In this document: positions 1 through 5,458 of the stretch, piece after piece
How positions within the stretch are numbered: the first letter of the stretch is position 1
Layout of the letters: each line of letters starts with the position of its first letter
Origin: CAVWDI01 sp046259385
Lineage (GTDB): Bacteria; Chloroflexota; Anaerolineae; Anaerolineales; UBA4823
Assembly (NCBI GenBank): GCA_046259385.1
Contig: JBJYWI010000049.1
Location: 1-13,625 of the forward strand
Reading direction: 5' to 3'
DNA length: 13,625 nucleotides
Position numbers and translations under genes: made by a program
Notes under the pieces: generated by a model
Databases searched by the model: none
The model's input: the letters and a program-made list of their open reading frames with translations, nothing else
Told to the model about the DNA's origin: nothing

Positions 1-57
1 AAGTGCAGAAGCGATTATCCTAAGCACATATTTCTCGGCGATTTGGCTGATATCCAT
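1..57 (-). CDS. Possible 5' end of a gene running off the left edge
   Basis: On the minus strand an ATG at 57-55 opens a frame that stays open to the window edge, giving 19 residues that begin MDISQIAEKYVLRI. The mix of charged and hydrophobic residues is compatible with a real N-terminus. An AGGGA lies just before the ATG, but only about two bases away, which is tighter than usual. Nothing can be said about function. It could equally be a chance open stretch, because 19 codons is too short to judge. Confidence 0.3.
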   Translation of the reverse strand, partial: MDISQIAEKYVLRIIASAL

Positions 58-525
58 TTCCCTAAATTTTATGTAATATATTGACATCAGAAAAGATTGT
101 TTCAGGTAATATTTTGCTTGCTCTTATGAGAGGCGCAGGATTAATTAATCAGACAGCAGTTAAAGGTCATTGGGATTCTTGATCGGGTTCCATCATTTCG
201 GGCTAATAGAAGGAGTCACTACCTGACCAACAACCCTTTACATGTCTAATAACTAATGACAGCATAAAATTTGATATAAGATTGTGATAAGGAATTTTCA
301 TGGGAAAAGTTGCGAAGGTCGATACTATTTTGAGTTGTCCTTCAAGGGATGGTGATTGCGGTATATTTACGATCGGTATGAGAAGCACAACATCGAAGTT
401 TATTACCAACATTTTGAGTTGGAGGCTGCATTTCAGAATGGTTATTGTATGTCTTGTCAAATTATGTAATTTGGACTGTTATAATTTTAATAGGTATGGT
501 TCTTTTTAGGAGATTAAAGAACACC
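58..525. other. AT-rich gap without a convincing gene
   Basis: This stretch precedes the FGE-fold gene. Two short plus-strand frames lie inside it and neither is convincing. One starts with ATG at 300, preceded by AAGGA six bases upstream, and ends at 509. The other runs 356-469 and reads like protein (aromatic and charged residues, ending in CMSCQIM) but has no clear start signal. A minus-strand frame at 203-460 has no support. A TTGACA at 81-86 is followed by TAATAT at 107-112, but the 20-base spacer is too long for a confident promoter. Confidence 0.5.
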
Positions 526-1980
526 ATGAAAAGTCGTAACGGTTTGATATTAATAATTCTCGTAATTTCTGTTCCTTTATTAATTTATAAAAATGCTGAT
601 TTCATTTCTCAGACTTTCGGAATTTCATTGCCTTTTACTTACAACAATGTAGTATCTTTATGGATAATAAATGATTCGGGTGAGGATATTGAATTAATGC
701 TGAAGAAAGATAGTCCGTTGAGCTTCGCTAAACGCAGACAAATTGGTATATTTATTAATGCAGATGAAGAAGAATATGTGGGTATTGAAAAGAATCAATA
801 TTTATGGTGGCTATATGTTTTAGATAAAGAAACTGGTTTATACCATCCTGTCCCTAACCCTAATTGTAATCCTGATTACAACAGTGAATTATACAAAATT
901 GGATATAAATTTGTTTTAAATAAAAATACTACATTCAGGATCGAAAAATGCGATATTGTTGGAGGCGTAAATGAGATTATTAGGGCGAATAAGGAATCAT
1001 CTGTGGCGGTTATTTCTGATTCATCACAAATCAATCTTCCGTTAATTTTAAATACTCAAGGACTCTCGATAAGTGAAGAACCAAGAATTGGTCCAATTAC
1101 TCTTGGTGCGGGAATCACTGAACAAGGGTCCTTGATAAATCCAGGTGTGAGTTTCCCTGAAGGCATCAAGGAAGTATGTGCGAATTTTCAATATGAAAAC
1201 ATGAAGCCAGACATGCAATTTACACGAACGTGGTACAGAAATGGTGAAGAATGTTCTGAGCTAACAAGTGCTTGGACAATATCCGAAAATGGAAAAGAAA
1301 GTGTATGTTTGTCAACGAATCCCGAAATGGAGGAGTCTCTACCAAGTGGGGATTATGAGGTAAAACTTATTGTTGATGATACATTGATGCAAAGTGCTAA
1401 ATTTGCAATTCAAAATTCTTCAAGTGCTGGAATTGGCGCTGAAAAGATATCTGAGAAAGATGGGATGGTGATGGTAAAGATTATTCAAGGCGATTTTTCC
1501 CCATCACTGCCTAATTCTACACAAATCTCTGAACCTGCCAATGAAAGATGGGTGGATAAAACGCCTGTGACAAATGAAATGTTCGCAAATTTCTTAAATG
1601 AAAAAGGAAATAGAATCGAGAAAGGTACTTATTGGTATGATACCTCGTCTTCATATGCAAAAATTGAAAACATCGGGGGAACCTGGAAACCAAAGGCGGG
1701 TTTTAATAATAACCCGGTTGTGGAAGTGACATGGTTTGGAGCTTGGCAATACTGTAAATGGGCTGGCAGGTCTCTTTCTTATTTTGGACCCGATTCCTAT
1801 AACGAGGACTTATTTACTGTCAACCCCAATTTAAGTGAATGGGGAGGTAGTACCTATCCTGATGATTCAAATCAAACTAGAAATGCGCCCATTCTTGGTC
1901 CGAGAGAATTTGAGACAAAGATGACTAATTCATTCAATGATGTTGGTTTTAGATGTTATTTGGATGTAATGCTGAATTAA
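526..1980 (+). CDS. Membrane-anchored protein with Ig-like stretch and shortened FGE/SUMF1 fold
   Basis: A 484-residue protein. I chose ATG 526, preceded by AGGAG at 508-512, over a TTG at 445 or ATG at 496, which lack a ribosome site. The N-terminus has basic residues followed by one hydrophobic helix (about residues 6-22), so the rest should lie outside the membrane. Residues about 215-300 resemble a beta-sandwich seen in secreted Chloroflexota proteins (RTWYRNGEE, then LPSGDYEVKLIVDD). From about 314 the chain follows the formylglycine-generating enzyme/SUMF1 fold: WVDKTPVTNEMFANFLNE at 342, VVEVTWFGAWQYCKWAGRSL ending at 417, and the closing DVGFRC at 472. Only 54 residues separate WAGRSL from DVGFRC. 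The usual LPTEAEWE block, the WEW region and the GGSW/cysteine segment are absent, so catalysis is not expected. It is probably a binding or structural relative. Base composition is more AT-rich than the deoC region. Confidence 0.8.
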   Translation: MKSRNGLILIILVISVPLLIYKNADFISQTFGISLPFTYNNVVSLWIINDSGEDIELMLKKDSPLSFAKRRQIGIFINADEEEYVGIEKNQYLWWLYVLDKETGLYHPVPNPNCNPDYNSELYKIGYKFVLNKNTTFRIEKCDIVGGVNEIIRANKESSVAVISDSSQINLPLILNTQGLSISEEPRIGPITLGAGITEQGSLINPGVSFPEGIKEVCANFQYENMKPDMQFTRTWYRNGEECSELTSAWTISENGKESVCLSTNPEMEESLPSGDYEVKLIVDDTLMQSAKFAIQNSSSAGIGAEKISEKDGMVMVKIIQGDFSPSLPNSTQISEPANERWVDKTPVTNEMFANFLNEKGNRIEKGTYWYDTSSSYAKIENIGGTWKPKAGFNNNPVVEVTWFGAWQYCKWAGRSLSYFGPDSYNEDLFTVNPNLSEWGGSTYPDDSNQTRNAPILGPREFETKMTNSFNDVGFRCYLDVMLN

Positions 1981-2231
1981 TACAAAGCAAGGTTACGTAA
2001 ATGATGTGATGATTGGTTAACATGCTTTTAGATGTGGGGGTTAGGTAAATTTGGTTTGGTTAGATTTATAGATATTTAGGTCTAAAAAATTTTCTGATTT
2101 TAATTCTTAAATATATCGAAGTGAAGGGAGGGGAAAATCAAGATGGATGCATAAATATTTTACCTACTAACATGCCCCAAAAAATCGTCCAAAAGATACG
2201 TTAGGATTAGAACAAAAAGGAGGCAGTCAGA
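1981..2231. other. AT-rich intergenic stretch
   Basis: About 250 bases downstream of the FGE-fold gene with no persuasive ORF on either strand, no clear hairpin terminator and no repeat of the gene's 3' end. It ends with a perfect AGGAGG at 2218-2223, which is taken up in the small ORF starting at 2232. Confidence 0.5.
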
Positions 2232-2357
2232 TTGCCAAAGAAACAATATAAATCTGATTTAATTAATTGGGGATTTTTCTTTGTACAAAACGGTGTTATA
2301 CGAGTAAATTTATGTCAAACTGATGCTAAACGATGCGGTTTTTTAGGCCGAGCATGA
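2232..2357 (+). CDS. Possible 41-residue small protein with strong Shine-Dalgarno site
   Basis: A TTG at 2232 lies eight bases after a perfect AGGAGG (2218-2223). It opens a 41-residue frame beginning MPKKQYKSDLINWGFFFVQN and ending at TGA 2355-2357. The product would be basic at its start with an aromatic middle. I recognise no family. Its stop overlaps an ATG as ATGA (2354-2357), which opens the next short frame. The evidence is the ribosome site and the overlap pattern alone. A remnant of a broken gene is an equally good reading, because the same frame stays open again from 2358 to 2705. Confidence 0.3.
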   Translation: MPKKQYKSDLINWGFFFVQNGVIRVNLCQTDAKRCGFLGRA

Positions 2358-2482
2358 CCATCCCGGGCAAGCCGTGGCTGGTGTCAACCCGGTCTGGATG
2401 TCCTTTACAGAGCAATCACAGCGCAGGAATACATACGCTCCAGTATGTTCCAGAATGTCGGAGGCATAAAGGATTGGGGTGA
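2354..2482 (+). CDS. Possible 42-residue ORF coupled by 4-base overlaps
   Basis: ATG 2354 overlaps the stop of the preceding small ORF (ATGA), and its own TGA overlaps the GTG of the following membrane-protein gene (GTGA, 2479-2482). The predicted product (MTIPGKPWLVSTRSGC at the start) is rich in Cys, His and Arg and does not resemble a known family or a well-behaved fold. The DNA here (about 2345-2430) is clearly more GC-rich than its flanks, so this may be the remains of another gene read in the wrong frame. It is listed mainly for the overlap pattern. Confidence 0.2.
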   Translation: MTIPGKPWLVSTRSGCPLQSNHSAGIHTLQYVPECRRHKGLG

Positions 2483-2814
2483 TATTTCATTTGGATTTGA
2501 TATTCAAAGAGATTCTTGGGATATGTATTTGGTTTTTGTATTCGCGGAAATGTTTATTGTGCTCAAACAGGAATTATTATATTGCCGCAGGAATACTGGC
2601 TGGCGTGATGGGTGCGCTGCTCGGCTGGTTGGTCAACCGCACCCGCCAGGCAACCATTGCATCGGCGATTGCTGGAGTGGCGTTTGTTGTAGGTCCAGGA
2701 CATAATATTCCATTTTTTATTGGTGTAGGATTGGCTTCTGCGGGGAAAATGTTGTTAATTATGACCGCGGTAATTATTGTCTCAGGGTTGACACTGGGCA
2801 TTGCTGCAAATTGA
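2479..2814 (+). CDS. Small glycine-rich integral membrane protein of unknown function
   Basis: The GTG start at 2479 is preceded by AAGGA five bases upstream (2469-2473), giving 111 residues. The convincing part is residues about 33-111: a helix IAAGILAGVMGALLGWL, a polar turn with NRTRQ, then two more hydrophobic helices, the last ending near LTLGIAAN. This looks like a small three-helix membrane protein. The first 30 residues are odd (hydrophobic, Cys-rich, AT-rich codons). A different start is possible: in another frame an ATG at 2550 reads MFIVLKQELL and would join the membrane part through a one-base shift near 2576. So this may be a frameshifted gene whose true N-terminus is not the GTG. 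The gene ends 42 bases before a strong terminator. Confidence 0.55.
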   Translation: MIFHLDLIFKEILGICIWFLYSRKCLLCSNRNYYIAAGILAGVMGALLGWLVNRTRQATIASAIAGVAFVVGPGHNIPFFIGVGLASAGKMLLIMTAVIIVSGLTLGIAAN

Positions 2815-2856
2815 TTGGAACACAGATAATTCGAAAGAAATATTCCTCAAATCAAA

Positions 2857-2889
2857 AAATACCCAGCAAACTGAATTTGTTGGGTATTT
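2857..2889. terminator. Bidirectional Rho-independent terminator between convergent genes
   Basis: Two 14-base arms (2857-2870 and 2876-2889) pair along their full length with one G-T wobble around a 5-base loop; the core is ACCCAGCAAA against TTTGTTGGGT. On the minus strand the hairpin is followed by a run of T (TATTTTTTG), typical of an intrinsic terminator for the pterin dehydratase operon. On the plus strand it follows the small membrane protein gene and ends in TATTTATTT. Its position between convergent genes fits a shared terminator. Confidence 0.88.
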
Positions 2890-2917
2890 ATTTCGAATCT
2901 AAGTTAATACGATTTTG

Positions 2918-3256
2918 TCAGCGATAAATTTTGTCTGTTTTGGCCGCCATTATAAAGTCGTTGCGATGCAAGCCTCCCACGCTGTGTGTCCACCAAGTGA
3001 CGGTCACAGACCCCCACTCTGTCAGCAGGGCTGGATGGTGGTCTTCCTTTTCAGCCAGCTCGCCAACTCGATTGGTGAAGTCCATGGCTTCTTCAAAATT
3101 CTTAAACTTGAATTTTCTTTCAAGCCGCTTAATTTTATCTACTTCGATCAAATCCCATTCCGGGATTCGAGAACTCAATTTTTGAATTTCGTTTTCATCC
3201 ACAAGTGGGTCTCCTATTCTGCAGGGGATACAAACCTCTCGGGCAAGATCCGTCAC
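2918..3256 (-). CDS. phhB: Pterin-4a-carbinolamine dehydratase (4a-hydroxytetrahydrobiopterin dehydratase)
   Basis: A 112-residue protein of the usual family length. It dehydrates 4a-hydroxytetrahydrobiopterin to quinonoid dihydrobiopterin, recycling the pterin cofactor of aromatic amino acid hydroxylases in the cytoplasm. The family signature is intact: E69, then H73-H74-P75, W81, H91 and D100 with the expected spacings. The central pattern is EKEDHHPALL followed by VTVTWWTHSVGGLHRND. The GTG start at 3256 is supported by GGGAGAG about nine bases upstream, which lies within the end of the preceding gene. The gap to that gene is only six bases, so the two are co-transcribed. No aromatic amino acid hydroxylase is in the window, so the partner is unknown. 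In some bacteria such proteins act apart from phenylalanine hydroxylation. The gene ends at the bidirectional terminator. Confidence 0.93.
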   Translation of the reverse strand: MTDLAREVCIPCRIGDPLVDENEIQKLSSRIPEWDLIEVDKIKRLERKFKFKNFEEAMDFTNRVGELAEKEDHHPALLTEWGSVTVTWWTHSVGGLHRNDFIMAAKTDKIYR

Positions 3257-3262
3257 CTGTGG

Positions 3263-3484
3263 TTACTCTCCCAGGTTAGCCACACTGCGCAGCAGACCCA
3301 AAATTACCACGCCCAACTTTACTCCTTCACCTGCCGAGATCTTTGGGGGTCCTTCTTCTTTATTCGCGCTTATCAATACATAAGCGGCGCCCAAACCCAC
3401 CAGAGCGCCGATTAACGCTCCAGCTGCCAGTACACGCGGCTGCCAGTTTTCAACTTCAACTAGATTTGATTCCTGATCGGTCAT
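3263..3484 (-). CDS. Small glycine-rich membrane protein
   Basis: A 73-residue protein. Two adjacent ATGs exist (3487 and 3484). I chose the second because GAGAGG lies six bases before it and only three before the first; an upstream in-frame ATA-led extension is unlikely. The N-terminus is acidic and soluble (MTDQESNLVEVENWQP), followed by a glycine-rich helix (about 18-40, GALIGALVGLGAAYVLI), a charged linker with KISAGEGVK, and a second hydrophobic segment (about 56-68). The glycine spacing suggests close helix packing. No family with known function is recognised. It overlaps the ribosome site of the dehydratase gene downstream, so translation of the two may be coupled, but a functional link is not shown. 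Confidence 0.8.
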   Translation of the reverse strand: MTDQESNLVEVENWQPRVLAAGALIGALVGLGAAYVLISANKEEGPPKISAGEGVKLGVVILGLLRSVANLGE

Positions 3485-3576
3485 CATTGTCCTCTCACTA
3501 AAAAAGGTTATCAAAATTCAATTCGTCAAGTATTTTAATTTCTCGAATGCGATTTTACTTCTAAACCCTGGAGTAC

Positions 3577-4050
3577 TTATTTTCGCCTTGGATTGAGACT
3601 GTCCCCAATCTGGCGTAAAGAGGCATTAAATGTTTGCACCCGAAAGATTGGTGCTACTAACCGGTCGCTCAGTTTGGTAACATAGATCCCTGCAGTTAGG
3701 AAATACTCGAGTAAAATTCGAGAGTACCCTGGCAGCGCTCTTAACAACTTCGCGATACCGTAAATCGCAGCTGCGTTGATAGCCAGTAAGATAAGCGAAA
3801 GAACCAGTGCTGGGGCGATCAACCAGATCAATGCAACGTCTCCGCCTTTTAGGACTGCATTGTTCGCTCCACTGATTGTCAAACCCATCAAAATCAAGAT
3901 GATAACCAGACCAACAGCCAGCGGAACATAAACCTGCCATGCCATCTCTCGATGATGGCGTTTTCGGGTTACGGGATTTGGATCGGGCAGCTTCTTTTCC
4001 TTAAAGCCGATATCTTTTTGTTCGGGCACCTTCTCCGGCATATTTTGCAT
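3577..4050 (-). CDS. Two-helix membrane protein of unknown function
   Basis: A 157-residue protein from ATG 4050; GTG 4068 or ATG 4041 are alternatives. The first 37 residues are highly charged and proline-containing (PEQKDIGFKEKKLPDPNP, then RKRHHRE), so probably cytoplasmic. Two long hydrophobic helices follow at about 38-62 and 75-100, with a short loop containing NNAVLKGGD. The C-terminal 55 residues are amphipathic and basic, ending LNPRRK. No Shine-Dalgarno site precedes any of the starts. A TAAAAT at 4064-4059 lies eight bases before ATG 4050, which would suit a leaderless transcript. It sits 60 bases downstream of hpt and may be transcribed both with it and separately. The family is unrecognised. 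Confidence 0.75.
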   Translation of the reverse strand: MQNMPEKVPEQKDIGFKEKKLPDPNPVTRKRHHREMAWQVYVPLAVGLVIILILMGLTISGANNAVLKGGDVALIWLIAPALVLSLILLAINAAAIYGIAKLLRALPGYSRILLEYFLTAGIYVTKLSDRLVAPIFRVQTFNASLRQIGDSLNPRRK

Positions 4051-4058
4051 AGGTTTGT

Positions 4059-4064
4059 ATTTTA
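4059..4064 (-). promoter_or_regulatory. Possible -10 element for leaderless transcript
   Basis: TAAAAT on the minus strand ends eight bases before the ATG at 4050, about where transcription would begin at the start codon itself. A weak TTAAAC lies 16 bases further upstream. There is no ribosome site for this gene, which fits the idea, but the match is modest. Confidence 0.3.
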
Positions 4065-4110
4065 GCACGAAAATTTTACAGTTTAATCCCCCTGGATATA
4101 CTCCATTCGT

Positions 4111-4656
4111 TCAACTTGAATAAACCGAGCTTTTTATTTCAGCAACGTATGGGAGTGTGCGGTACTGCTCGGCGTAATCAAGCCCGTACCCGACAACCCA
4201 GACATTCGGGATTGTAAAGCCCAGATAGTCGATCGGTACTGCTCCCTGGCGACCTTCTTTCTTAACCAGAGCACATGTATGGATTGAGGCAGGTTTGCGA
4301 CCTTTTAATATACGGTGCAAATATGTCAGTGTCTGACCTGTATCAACGATATCTTCAACAATCAGGATATGCAGCCCATCAATTGGCTCCCGCAAATCCA
4401 TCAGGATCCGTACAGCACCTGATTCGGTTGTTTTTCCATAGCTGGATAACGCCATAAAATCAACCACGTGAGGTATTTTAAGGTTGCGGGTCAGGTCTGC
4501 CAGAAAAATGAAGGCTCCCTTCAGGATTCCTATAATGTATAACCGCTCAACATCCCTAAAGTCATCCGATATCTGGGCAGCCATTTCAGCCACGCGCTGC
4601 TGGATCTCCGATTTTGATATCAATATACGGGCTAAATCCGGGTGTAATTGGGACAT
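4111..4656 (-). CDS. hpt: Hypoxanthine phosphoribosyltransferase
   Basis: A 181-residue cytoplasmic purine-salvage enzyme of normal family length. It converts hypoxanthine (often also guanine) and PRPP to IMP (or GMP) and pyrophosphate. The type I phosphoribosyltransferase PRPP-binding motif is complete: ILIVEDIVDTGQTL at residues 97-110, with E101-D102 and D105-T106-G107. Also visible are the LKG pyrophosphate loop (45-47), the flexible loop with SSYG (71-74), the base-contacting lysine region VKKEG (131-135) and VVGYGLDYAEQYR (154-166), which holds the conserved Asp of bacterial Hpt. ATG 4656 is preceded by GAGGAAAG at a good distance. It appears to be the first gene of the leftward block that ends at the terminator near 2860. 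Confidence 0.95.
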   Translation of the reverse strand: MSQLHPDLARILISKSEIQQRVAEMAAQISDDFRDVERLYIIGILKGAFIFLADLTRNLKIPHVVDFMALSSYGKTTESGAVRILMDLREPIDGLHILIVEDIVDTGQTLTYLHRILKGRKPASIHTCALVKKEGRQGAVPIDYLGFTIPNVWVVGYGLDYAEQYRTLPYVAEIKSSVYSS

Positions 4657-5040
4657 TTTCTTTCCTCAATTATGTAAAAATTAGTTATACCTACACGCTA
4701 ATAAATTCTACTCTAAAAATCTAAGCCAATTTTCGATGAATCGGTAATGCAAATCCCCTGCAATGGTTGGATGATCAAAAAAATTTCCTGGCAAATGCTG
4801 ATATGCTCGGCTTTGCGCCTATTTATATACTCAAGTAAATAAGCGGTTCAACTGCCAGGTCGAATGCAGTTAAAAAATAATAAGTTTCACCTGGAGACTT
4901 TAAAAAGAAAATCCATATACTAATAAATTCAGATATAGGGTTGTTGATTTAATTCTTAATATGAAATGGGTTAGTTTATTTATTCCCTCTAACTGAATTG
5001 GTTCGCTGACAGCCCAGGATAAGAATTGTAGCTGATGTTC
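4657..5040. other. AT-rich gap with a possible gene remnant
   Basis: This gap between hpt and the small secreted protein gene must hold the hpt promoter. TATAAC or TACATAAT-like hexamers occur just upstream of hpt, but no good -35 was found. The rest contains no complete gene. A short protein-like frame on the minus strand (4708-4818) is listed separately. Confidence 0.5.
4708..4818 (-). pseudogene. Possible C-terminal remnant of a lost gene
   Basis: A minus-strand frame of 36 residues between two TAG stops reads AYQHLPGNFFDHPTIAGDL and continues with HYRFIENWLRFLE before the stop. The sequence has natural-looking amphipathic composition and resembles the C-terminal end of an enzyme, loosely the Asp/His region of SGNH-type or alpha/beta hydrolases, but the resemblance is weak. 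There is no start codon or ribosome site. It is most simply read as the tail of a decayed gene, or as chance. Confidence 0.25.
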
Positions 5041-5394
5041 TTACCATTCTAGGGTTGAATCGTAGAGGTAGCGCCAGCGGCACAATCCGACTTTCTGGAA
5101 CTTGCTATCTGGGAGAAAAAACCAGTAATAAACATTGTTGTTTTTTATAAAGTAGTATTGTTCGTTAATAGAAGTTGATTGGGACCAGTCGTTATTTACC
5201 TCATCTGGAGAACCAATCTGCAAATCCCCCCAATTAATATATACCTTTTCCATCGTTGGTTCGCCATTGTTGACCTCTTTCGGCCAAGGGTATCCGTCAG
5301 GGTTACCATTTATCCAGATATTACCTGGAGCAATGCCCATTAAAAGTAGTGATAGCAAACAAGACGCAATAAGAATTATGATCCTCTTATTCAT
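5041..5394 (-). CDS. Small secreted protein of unknown function
   Basis: A 117-residue protein with a signal-peptide-like start: two basic residues (K3, R4) then a hydrophobic run to about residue 20, and a likely cleavage region near GIAPG (20-24). C12 lies inside the hydrophobic core, so a lipoprotein signal is not obvious. The mature part is rich in Trp, Tyr, Asn and Asp (KVYINWGDLQIGSPDEVNND, later YYWFFLPDSKFQKVGLCRW), suggesting a beta-rich extracytoplasmic domain. No known family is recognised. ATG 5394 has GGGAG eight bases upstream. It lies 64 bases downstream of the MFS gene on the same strand, with its own strong promoter and palindrome in the gap, so it is probably expressed independently. 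Confidence 0.7.
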   Translation of the reverse strand: MNKRIIILIASCLLSLLLMGIAPGNIWINGNPDGYPWPKEVNNGEPTMEKVYINWGDLQIGSPDEVNNDWSQSTSINEQYYFIKNNNVYYWFFLPDSKFQKVGLCRWRYLYDSTLEW

Positions 5395-5423
5395 AAGTTA
5401 TTCTCCCATTAGCACTTTTAAGT

Positions 5424-5447
5424 TGGTCATATGACCATATTATAACA
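5424..5447 (-). promoter_or_regulatory. Extended -10 promoter with palindromic operator-like site
   Basis: On the minus strand TATAAT occupies 5444-5439 and is preceded by TG one base upstream, an extended -10 element. Transcription should start about seven bases further on. That point lies within a perfect 14-base palindrome, TGGTCATATGACCA (5424-5437). A palindrome across the start of transcription is a typical repressor site. No good -35 is present, which extended -10 promoters tolerate. It would drive the small secreted protein gene. Confidence 0.6.
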
Positions 5448-5458
5448 AAAGGCATATC

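Noticed and set aside
1750..2440. Diversity-generating retroelement target, suggested by the C-terminal FGE fold
   Set aside because: No reverse transcriptase is in the window and no template repeat of the gene's 3' end was found downstream; the longest shared stretch noticed was about ten bases (TTTTAGATGT).
2915..3415. 166-codon plus-strand frame opposite the pterin dehydratase
   Set aside because: The minus strand encodes an enzyme with a complete signature plus a second gene here; the plus frame is a shadow and would start beyond the terminator.
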